A stretch of DNA of 64,000 bases. It comes from an uncultured Bacteroidia bacterium (GTDB lineage Bacteria > Bacteroidota > Bacteroidia > Bacteroidales > CAJPTX01). The position numbers and the translations under genes were made by a program. Where the stretch lies: NCBI GenBank assembly GCA_938038735.1, contig CALHSW010000053.1, positions 26,631 to 90,630 on the forward strand, read 5' to 3'. This document shows positions 25,268 to 35,126 of the stretch, piece by piece. The notes beneath the pieces are model-generated. The model ran no database searches. It was not told the origin of the DNA and saw nothing but the letters and a program-made list of their open reading frames with translations. Each line of letters begins with the position of its first letter. Position 1 is the stretch's first letter.

Positions 25268-28200
25268 GATTGACCGGTAGGCGTTTGGGGTGGGGCGTAG
25301 CGTTGGTATCAATGTTGCTAGCGGTAGGAACGCTACTCTTGCTATCCCCAGAGAGCGGTGCGCAGCAGAGGAAAGATTACTTCTCGGGGGAGGTTGGGAA
25401 ATTTCCCGAAGAGCTGATAAAGCTGGTGTATGCGGGCGATAAGCTTGACAAGGCGCAGCGGCAGGAGAACGAACTCTTTGCGCAGCTTTGGGCGCAGGAT
25501 GTGCTAAGCGCAGAGGTGAAGGAGGATGTGGTGAGGCTGAGCAACGCCATGGAGCATAGAATGCCGAGCAATAGAAAGTACTTTTCCCGCTGGAAAAAGA
25601 TATTGCAGGAGAATATGCAGCAGCCGGAGCGTGCGGGTGAGTTCTCGCAGCTGCGCGAGCTGCTTACCGTGGTGCTCGGCAACCGACAGGTTACGCAGGC
25701 GCGCCAGATGGAGCTTCTAGACGATTTTTACTTCATACTGCGGGAGGGTGGGGTGCATACCACTAGGACGTTTTCGTGGCTTACGCATGGTGGATCATCA
25801 TCGGTGCAGCGTAATGGGGACGATATTGCGGTGACCTATGAAGATGTGGACTTACTGTGCCAGCAGGGGAAAGACAGTATTGTGATATTTGGAACAAATG
25901 GGCGTTACGACCCGCTTTCGTGTCGCTGGGAGGGTCAAGGGGGCGAGGTGCGCTGGCTTCGCAGCGGCTTTTCGGCGGATACGGTGAGCGCATCGCTAAC
26001 GAAGTATCGCATTGACATGCGGCGTAGCGAGTACGCTGCTGATACCGTGACGTTTACGCATAGGCAATACCTTTCTTCACCCGTGCAGGGGCGGTTGGTT
26101 GACAAGCTATTGATAAATCCTGGGGGGCAGATGATTCTGTTCCCGGTCGTGGAGACCTATGGGAGCAACTACGAGGTGAAGAGTCCGCTTGAGGGGGTGA
26201 GCTTTAAGGGGGGCGTGATTATGCAGGGGGATAGACTTGTTGGGACCGGCACGCCGCAAGAGCCGCTGCGCTTTGAGATGGAGCGTAACGATACAACGTT
26301 AATAAAGGTGATGACGCAGCGCATGGCGTTTAGCAAGGCGACGATGGCGGCCGATTACGCCACGGTGACGATTTATCTTCGGGGCGATAGCCTTTTCCAT
26401 TCTGGGCTTCGGTTTACCTATAGTGGACAGGATCAGGTGGTGCGAATACGGCCCTCGGGGCTTAAAATTACAAGGGCCCCGATGTACAGCTCTTACCATC
26501 GCATGATAATTTACTTCGAGGAGCTATCGTGGAAGCTGGGCGATGAGAAGATGATATTTGGGCCACAGTTCGGTTCATCGCGTGGGCAGGCGTACTTCCA
26601 GTCGGACGAGTATTTTAAGGAGCAGCGGTTTGATGCCATGATGGGGCGCGATGCGGAGCATCCGTTGACGGCACTAACCCAGGCGGCTGCGGCATACGGA
26701 GGGCGGACGATACCGATAGACTTCGTGGGGCGTATCATTGGGGCGAATGCCGTGGATACACGTCGGCTGCTGATGGAGATGGCCGTGCAGGGATATGTCC
26801 TTTACGATGTAGAGGCGCAGCAGGTAACCATACTTGACCGAGTGTACAGCGACATTGATGCGCGTTTCAAGCGGAAGGACTACGATGCGATAGAGTTTTC
26901 CTCCACGGTAGGCTCGGGGATGGCGAATGCCGTGCTGGATTTAGACTCTGCGGATTTAGAGGTGTATAGCGTGGAGAGGGTGGCGGTTAGCGATTCGCAG
27001 AACGTGAGTATAACGCCGCGAGGACGCTACGTACGGTTGAAGAAGAATAGGGATTTCCAGTTTGATGGGGTGGTGAATGTGGGTATGTTCACTTTCATGG
27101 GGGATAGCCTGGAGTTTAACTACGATAACTATTCGCTTGACTTAAAGTCGGTGGATCGGGTATCGATGCGTTTCATCACCGATTCGTTAGACTATTCGGG
27201 GCGGCGAGCGCAGGATAGAATACGGTCTGATTTAGAGGATTTAACGGGATACGTGCTAATTGATAAGCCGGATAACAAGGCGGGGCTTGTTCGCAATGCG
27301 GACTACCCAGTGTTTACCTCTACCAAGCCGTCGAAGGTGTATTACAACCGCCCGGATGAGGGGGGGGCATCGTATAGTAAGGATAAATTGTACTTTCAAG
27401 TGGATACGTTTACGTTCAAAAACATGAATACTTTTGAGCGTAAAGACATCAAGTTTAAGGGGACGATGGAGACCGGGGGTATGCTGGAAGATTTCGGTGA
27501 TACGCTCCGATTGATGCCCGATAAGTCGTTGGGCTTCATTAAGAAGACTCCACCAGAGGGGATGCCGCTCTACGGTGGCAAAGCGAGGTTCTACGATAAC
27601 ATTATGCTGAGCAATCAGGGGCTGATGGGGGACGGACGGCTTGAGTACAAGACCTCGACAACGGAGGCGCATAATTTTATATTCTACACAGATTCAATGT
27701 ATGCCACCAGCACGAGTTTCAATTTGGCTCAGGAGGATAGCTCCATGAACAGCGTGCCGGATGTGCGGGGGAAGCAGCATAGGGTGCGCTGGGTGCCGGA
27801 GGAGGATGAATTTTGGGTCTATAAGGGGCCGGAGGCGTTCCAGATGTACCGTAACGAGGCCGATTTCGCTGGGGATATCGTGTTGACATCAAAAGGGCTG
27901 CAAGGGCGAGGCACTGTGGAGATGCGCAAGGCCAAGATGACATCGGAAAACTTTACATTTCGGCGGAGGGATTGGCTCTCGGAGGCGATGAGTATCCGTT
28001 TTTACGCAGAGGCTGACAACAGCTCGGCATTCAGCTCCGATTCTGTGCGAGGGGCGGTAGATTACGATAGCCGGACGGGGGATTTCAACAGCGTGATGAG
28101 TACCATTGCGGGGAATCTTGATGCGTTGCAGTACAAGGTGTACGCAGATACGCTGCAATGGCCTATTGATAAGGACGAGATCGTTATCAGCACCGCGGGC

Positions 28201-29811
28201 GTGCAGGAAGCACTGGCCAAAGGAAAGTTTAAGCCACCGCGCTACCTCGATTTAGACTCCATGCCGATGGGGTCAATATTCTATTCCATAAGGCCGGATG
28301 AGGATTCGCTCTACTTCATGTCGTCGAGGGCTACGTACCAGTTTAGTAATCCTCATTTGCAGGCGGAGGGGGTGCAATACGTTCTGTCTGCCGATGCGCA
28401 GGTGGTAGTGCCGAGCATGCATGTGGATGTAAAGGTGCAGGAGCGCATGCTTCCCTTCAATGGAGCTACGATATATGCCGATGCGAAACGGCAGACGCAT
28501 CGAATGTACGATGCAAACGTTGAGGTGCGGGGAGGCGAGTCGTACGCAGGAAAGGGGAAAATGGATTACGAGAGCGATTATGATAAGGCGCAACAGCTAA
28601 TACTTGATTCGATATACGTGGTGAAGGAGCAGGGAGTACCCCATACGCAAGCGTATTCCACAGTAGATAGCGCGGCGAATTTCCATCTCAATAGTAAGTT
28701 TACCTATGTGGGGAAGGTGACAGTGGATGCTAACGAGAAGATGCTGCATTACCGCGGAGGTGCCAAGCCGATTTATTCATGCGGGCTAATGGAGGGAGAG
28801 CTTTTGTCGTTTGCATCGAGACTAGCGCCTGATAGCCTGTTCATTCCGTATGGGCCGAAAGCCAAGAGCGTGGCTGGGGCGCGGCTAGTGAGCGGGACTA
28901 CGATGGACTACATCAATACGAGCCCCTACACGGCGTTTTTGACGAAGAGCCGGGATGTGCAGGATGCGGAGCTATTCCCTGTGGAGGGACTTTTGACGTA
29001 TGATAAGACGAAGGGGCGCTACGTGCTTGGAGACAAAGGCGTTTTTGAGCGGCCTGATACCATTCTGCACAGAGTAGAGTTGGATCCAGCGGAGTGCAGG
29101 TTGTTTATGGATGGAGAGCTGGCGCTCCCATACGATTTTGCCCAGGTGTCGGCCTATGCCACGGGGCGTGTCACGCAGGAGATACGTGACTCTTCGGTGT
29201 CAGCGCGGGTGTTCCTTGATTTGGATTTCTTTTTTAACAGCGTTGCGCTGAAGCTTATCGCAAGCGATTTGGCGGGGCGTGAAACGTTGGACAACGTTGA
29301 CCAGCGCCAGGAGGTATTTTTGACAGGGCTGCGCAAACGGTTGCCATATAAAAAGTTTGCGCCATTGCTAGAGCAGATTCAGCTTTTTGGAGCAACCAAG
29401 GAGCCCATTAAGGAGTTGCAGTCAACGCTGTCGCTAAGCGATGTGCAGATGGTGTGGGATCGGTTTACCCGGTCTTTCGTATCGCGTGGGCGTTTAGGTA
29501 TTGGAGCGGTAGGAGGTCAGTATGTAGGGAAGCGTGTCAATGGCTTCTTGGAGATGAACAAGCGTTTCGGGGGAGATTATTTCGTGCTGTATCTTGAGCC
29601 GGCCCCGGGTGAGTTTTACCTTTTTCAGTTCACCGGGGAGACAATGTATATAGTGTCGTCCAATCAGGCGATGCTAGATTTAATCAACAAGGTAAAGCCC
29701 AATAAGAGAAGGAGGAAGGCGGATAGGAGTGGGCGTAAGTACGTATATACGGTAGGGACGATGGACGAGGTGGAGATAGCGCAGAAGCGTTATCGAGAGC
29801 TGTTGAAATAG
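25264..29811 (+). CDS. Very large exported beta-rich protein, unknown
   Basis: About 1,515 residues from ATG 25264. An uncleaved anchor or signal peptide (about 8-33, WGVALVSMLLAVGTLLLLS) is followed by a short helical region (to about 150). A very long beta-rich body has no further membrane helices. Recurrent motifs of the type GxGxMxY/FxS, FxGxVxV and YxDxxLSNxGLxGxGRLEYK suggest stacked beta-strands, as in periplasmic bridge or solenoid proteins. The C-terminus (about 1,430-1,515) is basic, with KPNKRRRKADRSGRK, and ends without a T9SS domain. I recall similar ~1,500-aa proteins in Bacteroidetes but no named function. Start overlap with prmA indicates one transcript. Confidence 0.72.
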   Translation: MRLTGRRLGWGVALVSMLLAVGTLLLLSPESGAQQRKDYFSGEVGKFPEELIKLVYAGDKLDKAQRQENELFAQLWAQDVLSAEVKEDVVRLSNAMEHRMPSNRKYFSRWKKILQENMQQPERAGEFSQLRELLTVVLGNRQVTQARQMELLDDFYFILREGGVHTTRTFSWLTHGGSSSVQRNGDDIAVTYEDVDLLCQQGKDSIVIFGTNGRYDPLSCRWEGQGGEVRWLRSGFSADTVSASLTKYRIDMRRSEYAADTVTFTHRQYLSSPVQGRLVDKLLINPGGQMILFPVVETYGSNYEVKSPLEGVSFKGGVIMQGDRLVGTGTPQEPLRFEMERNDTTLIKVMTQRMAFSKATMAADYATVTIYLRGDSLFHSGLRFTYSGQDQVVRIRPSGLKITRAPMYSSYHRMIIYFEELSWKLGDEKMIFGPQFGSSRGQAYFQSDEYFKEQRFDAMMGRDAEHPLTALTQAAAAYGGRTIPIDFVGRIIGANAVDTRRLLMEMAVQGYVLYDVEAQQVTILDRVYSDIDARFKRKDYDAIEFSSTVGSGMANAVLDLDSADLEVYSVERVAVSDSQNVSITPRGRYVRLKKNRDFQFDGVVNVGMFTFMGDSLEFNYDNYSLDLKSVDRVSMRFITDSLDYSGRRAQDRIRSDLEDLTGYVLIDKPDNKAGLVRNADYPVFTSTKPSKVYYNRPDEGGASYSKDKLYFQVDTFTFKNMNTFERKDIKFKGTMETGGMLEDFGDTLRLMPDKSLGFIKKTPPEGMPLYGGKARFYDNIMLSNQGLMGDGRLEYKTSTTEAHNFIFYTDSMYATSTSFNLAQEDSSMNSVPDVRGKQHRVRWVPEEDEFWVYKGPEAFQMYRNEADFAGDIVLTSKGLQGRGTVEMRKAKMTSENFTFRRRDWLSEAMSIRFYAEADNSSAFSSDSVRGAVDYDSRTGDFNSVMSTIAGNLDALQYKVYADTLQWPIDKDEIVISTAGVQEALAKGKFKPPRYLDLDSMPMGSIFYSIRPDEDSLYFMSSRATYQFSNPHLQAEGVQYVLSADAQVVVPSMHVDVKVQERMLPFNGATIYADAKRQTHRMYDANVEVRGGESYAGKGKMDYESDYDKAQQLILDSIYVVKEQGVPHTQAYSTVDSAANFHLNSKFTYVGKVTVDANEKMLHYRGGAKPIYSCGLMEGELLSFASRLAPDSLFIPYGPKAKSVAGARLVSGTTMDYINTSPYTAFLTKSRDVQDAELFPVEGLLTYDKTKGRYVLGDKGVFERPDTILHRVELDPAECRLFMDGELALPYDFAQVSAYATGRVTQEIRDSSVSARVFLDLDFFFNSVALKLIASDLAGRETLDNVDQRQEVFLTGLRKRLPYKKFAPLLEQIQLFGATKEPIKELQSTLSLSDVQMVWDRFTRSFVSRGRLGIGAVGGQYVGKRVNGFLEMNKRFGGDYFVLYLEPAPGEFYLFQFTGETMYIVSSNQAMLDLINKVKPNKRRRKADRSGRKYVYTVGTMDEVEIAQKRYRELLK

Positions 29812-29963
29812 TATGTAGGCGAAGGGAGGTATATTGTGCGAAAATCCTGATTACTAAAACTAAAGGAATGCAGGGTTAACATTTAGATAGCGTGTTACGT
29901 ATCAGCTAAGAAAGACGGAGTTGGGCGGAGCAGAAAAGGTTAAGTATAGAAAGTGTGGATTCG

Positions 29964-30617
29964 ATGCAGGAACATTCAGAGGTTCATACAGAGCTTTCGC
30001 AGCAGGAGCTTGAGGCAGCGGTAGTGCAGTTAGAACGCCGCTTGAGGAGCTATACGGAGCGGGCGGCGCTGTTGGGCTTTTCGTATGTGGGAAGGATGCC
30101 GTTCCAGAGCGTGAGTCCGATGCTGGAGGTGATACGCGAGACGCTTGAAGGGGAGGAGAGCGTGGCATTGCAGCAGCGGAGGCGGCTGAACCACGTGGCG
30201 GTGGAGCTGCTGCAGAATGTGAGCAGACACGGTTATGATGGGGCAGCGCGAGGCGAGGCGAGGCGACCGTTAGGGTTTGCGCTATTCCGTGTGGAGCGAA
30301 GCCAAATGCGGGTGGTGACGGCGAATTTATGCGTGCGGAAGGTTGCGGAGAGTGTACAGGCGAGCGTGGTACGGTTGAATAGCCTCACGCTGGATCAGGT
30401 TCGGGCATTGCATAAGGTGCAGCTGACGGGGGGAGAGATTTCCGATAGGGGCGGTGCGGGGTTGGGATTGATGGATGTGATAATGCGGAGCGGGCAGCCG
30501 TTGGGGGTGTATAGGGAGGCTGTCAACGAGGAGCTGGATTTGCTTGAGCTATCGTCGAGTATACCAACGCAGGTGGCGGCGGCTGATGAAAATAAATGCG
30601 CAGAGAAGGTGAAATAA
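29964..30617 (+). CDS. SiaB-like / GHKL ATPase-fold regulatory protein
   Basis: 217 residues. It contains histidine-kinase-type ATP-binding motifs without a dimerisation/phosphoacceptor domain: N box VAVELLQNVSRHG (78-90, Glu81, Asn85, His89) and a G box DRGGAGLGLMDVIMRSG (about 152-168). This matches the SiaB-family protein kinase / anti-sigma-like group of Bacteroidetes, which phosphorylate a small partner protein instead of a response regulator. No SiaC, PP2C phosphatase or sigma factor gene is next to it, so it may act on a distant partner. ATG 29964 is preferred to GTG 29955. The YD-repeat gene follows after 15 bp. Confidence 0.65.
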   Translation: MQEHSEVHTELSQQELEAAVVQLERRLRSYTERAALLGFSYVGRMPFQSVSPMLEVIRETLEGEESVALQQRRRLNHVAVELLQNVSRHGYDGAARGEARRPLGFALFRVERSQMRVVTANLCVRKVAESVQASVVRLNSLTLDQVRALHKVQLTGGEISDRGGAGLGLMDVIMRSGQPLGVYREAVNEELDLLELSSSIPTQVAAADENKCAEKVK

Positions 30618-30632
30618 AATGGGGAGCTTGTG

Positions 30633-31637
30633 ATGAACAAAAATAGGGTGATACTAGTGGGAGTATTGGTGCTGGGGGCGTTAACGACGGCTCCTGCGAA
30701 GGGGCAGTTGGATCGGGAGGCCATGGAGCGTGCACGAATGAAGGGGAGCAACGTAAAGGTTTGCGAGCAGTATACGCACAAATATGTAAAAGGAGAGCCG
30801 AAGGCCGAGGGCTATTTGACCACCAAAACGACCTACGATAAGGAGGGCAATCCGCTTTTGGTGGTGAATTACCGTGCGAATGGGGATGAGTCATCGCGCC
30901 TGTACTATACCTACAACGATAAGGGGCAGCGGATAGAGTACCGCAAAGAGGAGGCTTGGAAAGATGATAAGACGGGAAAGATATCGATGCGAACCTTTTT
31001 TAAACAGCGTTTCACGTATAACACAAGGGGTGACAAGCGCTCAGAGGTAGGCTTTGACGGTGCGGCGAACTACAGAGTTATGTACAACTATTTGCCGAAC
31101 GGCAAGTTGGCCGACATCACAAAGTATGATGGCGACAACAGCATTTCGGAGCGTTGGACGTACTCCTACGATGGGAAGAAGCAGATAATAGAGGTAATGC
31201 CGACGAATCGGCAGCCGTATCGGGTGGAGAAGGTGTTTGATAATGAAGGGCGTTTGCTTTCAGATAAGCAGATAGGACAGGACAAGCAAGAGATGCGCCG
31301 CGTGGAGTTCACCTATGACCAGGCTGGGCGTGTGGCAACCGAGGCAGAGTTTTACGGTGGGAAGCCCCGTTCATTCCAGCGCTATAGGTACGACACAAAT
31401 GGACAGCTTTTGGAAGTGAAGCAGCGGCGCCCCGATGGACAAGAGCTGGAGAGCAATGCGTACAAGTACGATAAGGATGGGAATTTGGTGGAGGAGCGTT
31501 GGATAGATAAGGATCCGAAGTTGGTATCAACTAAGGTATCGGAGTTTGAAGCGAGCGGCGATATGGTGCGCATGGAGTCGTACTATGCGCCCTACCGCTA
31601 CCGCGTGATGTATACGTACAAGTATGAGCGATTTTAG
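30633..31637 (+). CDS. Exported YD-repeat protein
   Basis: About 334 residues. A signal peptide (MNKNRVILVGVLVLGALTTAPAKGQ) is followed by at least eight repeats of about 20-25 residues of the form Y-(T/S)-Y-(D/N)-x-x-G-x-(L/R), e.g. TYDKEGNPL, TYNDKGQRI, TYDQAGRVA, RYDTNGQLL and KYDKDGNLV. YD repeats form beta-strand barrels or sheets in RHS-type and related secreted proteins. There is no toxin domain, sorting domain or lipobox, so a periplasmic or surface binding role is the most that can be said. An intrinsic terminator follows. Confidence 0.75.
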   Translation: MNKNRVILVGVLVLGALTTAPAKGQLDREAMERARMKGSNVKVCEQYTHKYVKGEPKAEGYLTTKTTYDKEGNPLLVVNYRANGDESSRLYYTYNDKGQRIEYRKEEAWKDDKTGKISMRTFFKQRFTYNTRGDKRSEVGFDGAANYRVMYNYLPNGKLADITKYDGDNSISERWTYSYDGKKQIIEVMPTNRQPYRVEKVFDNEGRLLSDKQIGQDKQEMRRVEFTYDQAGRVATEAEFYGGKPRSFQRYRYDTNGQLLEVKQRRPDGQELESNAYKYDKDGNLVEERWIDKDPKLVSTKVSEFEASGDMVRMESYYAPYRYRVMYTYKYERF

Positions 31638-31664
31638 TTTGGGCAATCAGTTATTTCGGTTAGA

Positions 31665-31692
31665 GGGGAGGCTTTGGGCTTCCCCTTTTTTG
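31665..31692 (+). terminator. Intrinsic terminator
   Basis: 8-bp stem AGGGGAGG / CTTCCCCT (one G-T pair), 7-nt loop, then TTTTTT. It closes the tpiA-to-YD-repeat gene run. Confidence 0.8.
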
Positions 31693-31805
31693 TGGCCGTT
31701 GGTTGGCTGGGCAAGAGAGAAGTGCGCAGGGGGTAGCGTTTAGTGGGGAAAAAGGGAAAGAAAATATTTGCTAGGGTGTACGTCAAATAAATTGCAAAAA
31801 GGTAT

Positions 31806-31813
31806 TACCTTTG
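31806..31813 (+). promoter_or_regulatory. -7 box (TACCTTTG) of porV
   Basis: A perfect box, 88 bp upstream of the porV ATG. Confidence 0.5.
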
Positions 31814-31900
31814 CGAAAGGTGTATGCAAGATGCGTGATTGCGATTGCGGCGGGAGGTAGGAGAGAGGGCAATAGGTGAACAGATAAAAATGGAGTAGCT

Positions 31901-33157
31901 ATGCGGGTAGCAAAAAGTATAGCGTTGTTAGTGGTCTTACTGGTCGGGATGCCTTCGGTGCGGCTGGCGGCGCAGGTGTCGGTCTCAACGCAGGAGATAG
32001 ATGGGCGAACCAATGGCGATGGTGCGGGGAAGAGTCGGAATCTCATTCAGGTGGCAGTGCCGTTGCTGAGCGTGGCACCAGACTCTCGGGCCGCGGGCAT
32101 GGGCGATGTGGGGGCGGCGAGCGAGCCGGACGTGAATAGCCAGCACTGGAATCTATCGAAGTACGCGCTCATTGACAAGAAGTGGGGGATAAGCCTTTCG
32201 TATATACCGTGGCTGCGGAGGCTGACGAAAGATATAAACCTTGCGTATTTGGCTGGTTACTACCGAATTGATAAATGGCAGGCGGTATCGGCCTCTTTGC
32301 GCTACTTCTCCATGGGGCAGATGAATTTCACCGATGAGCAGGGGCAGCCGATTAGGACGCACAACCCCAACGAGTTTGCCATTGATGTGGGGTATTCCCG
32401 TAGGTTTATCGATGGGTTCAGCGGGGGCGTGGGGTTTCGCTTCATCCGTTCGGATTTGACTGGGGGTGTGGCTCAGGCCAATCAGACTTCCAAGGCGGGG
32501 ATGTCATACGCGGCTGATGTGACGCTGTACTACGAGAAGGATCTAACCGTGGCGCAGCTCCCCGCGGAGATGGCCTTCGGGGCGGCGTTCACCAATATTG
32601 GGTCTAGGATGTCGTACAACGGGGTGCACAAGTATTTTATACCCATCACCATGCGTCTCGGCGGGCGATTCTCGATCTCTTTGGACGATTACAACATGGT
32701 TTCGGGAATGGTGGATGCATCGAAGCTGCTCGTGCCGACCCCGCCGCTGTACAATCCTGATAGAACGATTGCGAAGGGTAAAAACCCCGATGTAGGCGTG
32801 GCGCAGGGCGTATTCCAATCGTTTGCCGATGCGCCGGGCGGATCGCTTGAGGAGTTCCACGAGGTGTACTGGGGTGCGGGGGTTGAGTATTGGTATAACA
32901 GGCTCTTCGCGCTGCGCTTTGGCTACTTCTATGAGCACCAGAGCAAGGGCGGGCGGCAATACTTCACCCTAGGCGCCGGGGTGAGCTATAATGTTTTCAC
33001 GCTCGATGCGGCGTACCTTATCCCGACGGCGGGGTTCAACAGCCCTATGGCCAACACGGTACGCTTCTCGCTGATGGTGAATTTCAATGAGCCAGCCAAG
33101 AAGAGCAAAGCAAAACTTGGCGCATCAAAAATGGAGAAGGAAGAGACAACGAACTAA
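31901..33157 (+). CDS. porV: T9SS outer-membrane protein PorV (LptO)
   Basis: 418 residues. PorV is an outer-membrane beta-barrel that carries T9SS cargo to the attachment complex with PorU. Signal peptide MRVAKSIALLVVLLVGMPSVRLAAQ; then VPLLSVAPDSRAAGMGDVGAASEPDVNSQHWNLSKYA, the signature opening of PorV. Alternating beta-strands with SLRYFSMG and FGYFYEHQ follow. The C-terminal end (KSKAKLGASKMEKEE) is charged and extends past the last strand. porU, its usual upstream partner, is not next to it. ispF follows after about 50 bp. Confidence 0.92.
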   Translation: MRVAKSIALLVVLLVGMPSVRLAAQVSVSTQEIDGRTNGDGAGKSRNLIQVAVPLLSVAPDSRAAGMGDVGAASEPDVNSQHWNLSKYALIDKKWGISLSYIPWLRRLTKDINLAYLAGYYRIDKWQAVSASLRYFSMGQMNFTDEQGQPIRTHNPNEFAIDVGYSRRFIDGFSGGVGFRFIRSDLTGGVAQANQTSKAGMSYAADVTLYYEKDLTVAQLPAEMAFGAAFTNIGSRMSYNGVHKYFIPITMRLGGRFSISLDDYNMVSGMVDASKLLVPTPPLYNPDRTIAKGKNPDVGVAQGVFQSFADAPGGSLEEFHEVYWGAGVEYWYNRLFALRFGYFYEHQSKGGRQYFTLGAGVSYNVFTLDAAYLIPTAGFNSPMANTVRFSLMVNFNEPAKKSKAKLGASKMEKEETTN

Positions 33158-33207
33158 TGGTCTTAAAGACCTTATAGAAAGGAGCATAAGCTGTGACACA
33201 GAGGAGA

Positions 33208-33741
33208 ATGGGGGATTTTCGTGTGGGGACGGGGTATGATATACACCGTCTGGAGAAGGGCTTACCGCTGCGGCTCTGCGGGGTGACGGTGGAGAGCGAC
33301 TTTGGGGCGGTGGGGCATTCGGATGCGGATGCGGCGCTGCATGCGCTGTGCGATGCCATCCTTGGTGCGCTGTCGCTGGGCGACATAGGGACGCTCTTCC
33401 CCGATGATAACCCACAGTATAAGGATATGGATAGCCGGCGGCTGCTTGAGGAGGTGGTGTGCCGCATGGAGGAGGCGGGATTCCTTGTGGAGAATGCCGA
33501 CATTACCATTGTGCTTGAGCAGCCCAAGCTGCGGCAGTACGTGGAGGCGATGCGCACCGAGGTGGCAAAAATACTGCAGGTGGACGAGGAGAGCGTAGGG
33601 GTAAAAGCAAAAACGAAGGAGGGGCTTGGGCCGGAGGGGCGCGGGGAGGCGGTGTCGTGCCAGGCGGTGGTGCTGCTACGGAATAGAGGGTATATGCCAT
33701 CGTGGGGATCCATAGGTGGTCTTAGAGACATGTTCTACTAG
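33208..33741 (+). CDS. ispF: 2-C-methyl-D-erythritol 2,4-cyclodiphosphate synthase
   Basis: About 177 residues. IspF forms the cyclodiphosphate in the MEP isoprenoid pathway. The metal site is visible in GYDIHRL (Asp and His), GHSDADAALHALCDAILGALSLGDIG is canonical, and the substrate loop FPDDNPQYKDMDS is intact. ENADITIVLEQPKL and VKAKTKEGLG complete the fold. ATG 33208 gives the usual short N-terminus before the G-x-G-x-D-x-H motif; GTG 33193 is an alternative. It lies directly behind porV. Confidence 0.95.
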   Translation: MGDFRVGTGYDIHRLEKGLPLRLCGVTVESDFGAVGHSDADAALHALCDAILGALSLGDIGTLFPDDNPQYKDMDSRRLLEEVVCRMEEAGFLVENADITIVLEQPKLRQYVEAMRTEVAKILQVDEESVGVKAKTKEGLGPEGRGEAVSCQAVVLLRNRGYMPSWGSIGGLRDMFY

Positions 33742-33770
33742 CATTATTTTGAGGAGGTATTCGTTTCGTT

Positions 33771-35009
33771 ATGTGCAGAGGGAAAGGGCTTTTTTTTAGG
33801 ATGGGAGTAGTTGCCTTTACGGTGGCTACGGTTTTGTTTGGCGTGCAGCATGGGGCTGCGTGCACCTCGGCGGTGGTGTCGGGCAGGGCGACGGCGGATG
33901 GAAAGCCGCTGCTGTGGAAGCTGCGCGATACGGAGAAGCTGGAGAATAGGCTGCAGTACTTTGGCGATGGTAAGTACGGCTACGTGGCGCTGGTGAATTC
34001 CGACTCTACGGCGGCCACCATGGTGTGGGGCGGGTGCAACAGCGCGGGGTTTGCCATCATCAACACTGCGGCGTTCAACACGAATGCGGGGGATACCACT
34101 AGGTTCTCCGACCAGGAGGGGGTGGTGATGAAGCAGGCGTTGATGGAGTGCGCTACGCTGGAGGATTTTGAGGCGTTTCTCAATCGGCGCAAGCGGCCAT
34201 GGGGGCTTAACGCCAATTTTGGGGTAATTGATGCGCAGGGCGGCGCGGCGTACTACGAGACGGACAATAACCGGTTTATAAAGTTTGATGCTAATGACCC
34301 GCGCGTTGCGCCCCACGGCTATTTGGTGCGTACGAACTACACATTTACCGGCACGCCCGATGTAGGGTACGGTTTTATCCGCTACGCCACGGCGGAACGG
34401 GCGATAGCCCGGGCGCAGGCGCGAGGGGCGATTGACCGTGCGCTGTTTACCGATAGGTTGGCGCGCGACCTCTCAAACTCCATGACGGGCGATGATTATA
34501 ATGGGGCGGCGAGCAGCAAGGTGCGTGGCGATATGATTAATGCCTCCGATTTTCCATGCCGTTACGGCAGTGCGTCAAACATCGTGATAGAGGGGGTGCG
34601 GAAGGGGGAGAGCGCAGCGAGGAGCATGGTGTGGACGGAGATTTCGTTTCCCTTGACTTGCGTGGCGGTGCCTGCGTGGCCGGCGTTGGCAACGGTGTTG
34701 CCAGCGTGCGCCGTGGCGTCGCGGGGCGGCCAAGAGGCGGAGCTGTCGCAGTGGGCGCTCAAGGGATTGGCGAAGGTATACCCAGTGAGGCGCGGGAGCG
34801 GGCAACGGTACATGGATCTAGCTGCGTATCGGAACACGATCGATGGCGGCATTGCGCCAAGGGTGGAAAGGATGGAGCGGGAGGTGGAGGCGCGCTGCCG
34901 GCAGATGGTGATGGGATGGAATGATAAAGGCCCCGTGAGGGGAGATGTGGAGAAGTTCTACGGCTGGCTCGATGCCTACCTGCGCGAGGGGTATGCCTTT
35001 TTGAGGTGA
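33771..35009 (+). CDS. Exported Ntn-hydrolase, C45 acyltransferase/peptidase-like
   Basis: 412 residues. A signal peptide leads straight into Cys31-Thr-Ser (AACTSAVVSGRATADGKPLLWKLRD), the arrangement of an N-terminal-nucleophile hydrolase where signal cleavage or autoprocessing exposes the cysteine. Later segments NSAGFAIINT, PWGLNANFGVIDAQGGAAYYETDNN and the conserved-type RTNYTF fit the C45 acyl-transferase / choloylglycine-hydrolase superfamily. The likely reaction is amide hydrolysis in the periplasm; the substrate is unknown. It begins 30 bp after ispF with a GAGGAGG-type ribosome site, so it may share its transcript. Confidence 0.7.
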   Translation: MCRGKGLFFRMGVVAFTVATVLFGVQHGAACTSAVVSGRATADGKPLLWKLRDTEKLENRLQYFGDGKYGYVALVNSDSTAATMVWGGCNSAGFAIINTAAFNTNAGDTTRFSDQEGVVMKQALMECATLEDFEAFLNRRKRPWGLNANFGVIDAQGGAAYYETDNNRFIKFDANDPRVAPHGYLVRTNYTFTGTPDVGYGFIRYATAERAIARAQARGAIDRALFTDRLARDLSNSMTGDDYNGAASSKVRGDMINASDFPCRYGSASNIVIEGVRKGESAARSMVWTEISFPLTCVAVPAWPALATVLPACAVASRGGQEAELSQWALKGLAKVYPVRRGSGQRYMDLAAYRNTIDGGIAPRVERMEREVEARCRQMVMGWNDKGPVRGDVEKFYGWLDAYLREGYAFLR

Positions 35010-35126
35010 TCGGTAGCGATGGGTTGGTAGGGAAACAGAGGGCCTCAACCAATTCAGCGGGGCGCAGCGCGATGGAGGCCCTACGCTATTGGCAACGGCA
35101 AACGAGGGAGTGGTATAGGGTTTTAC

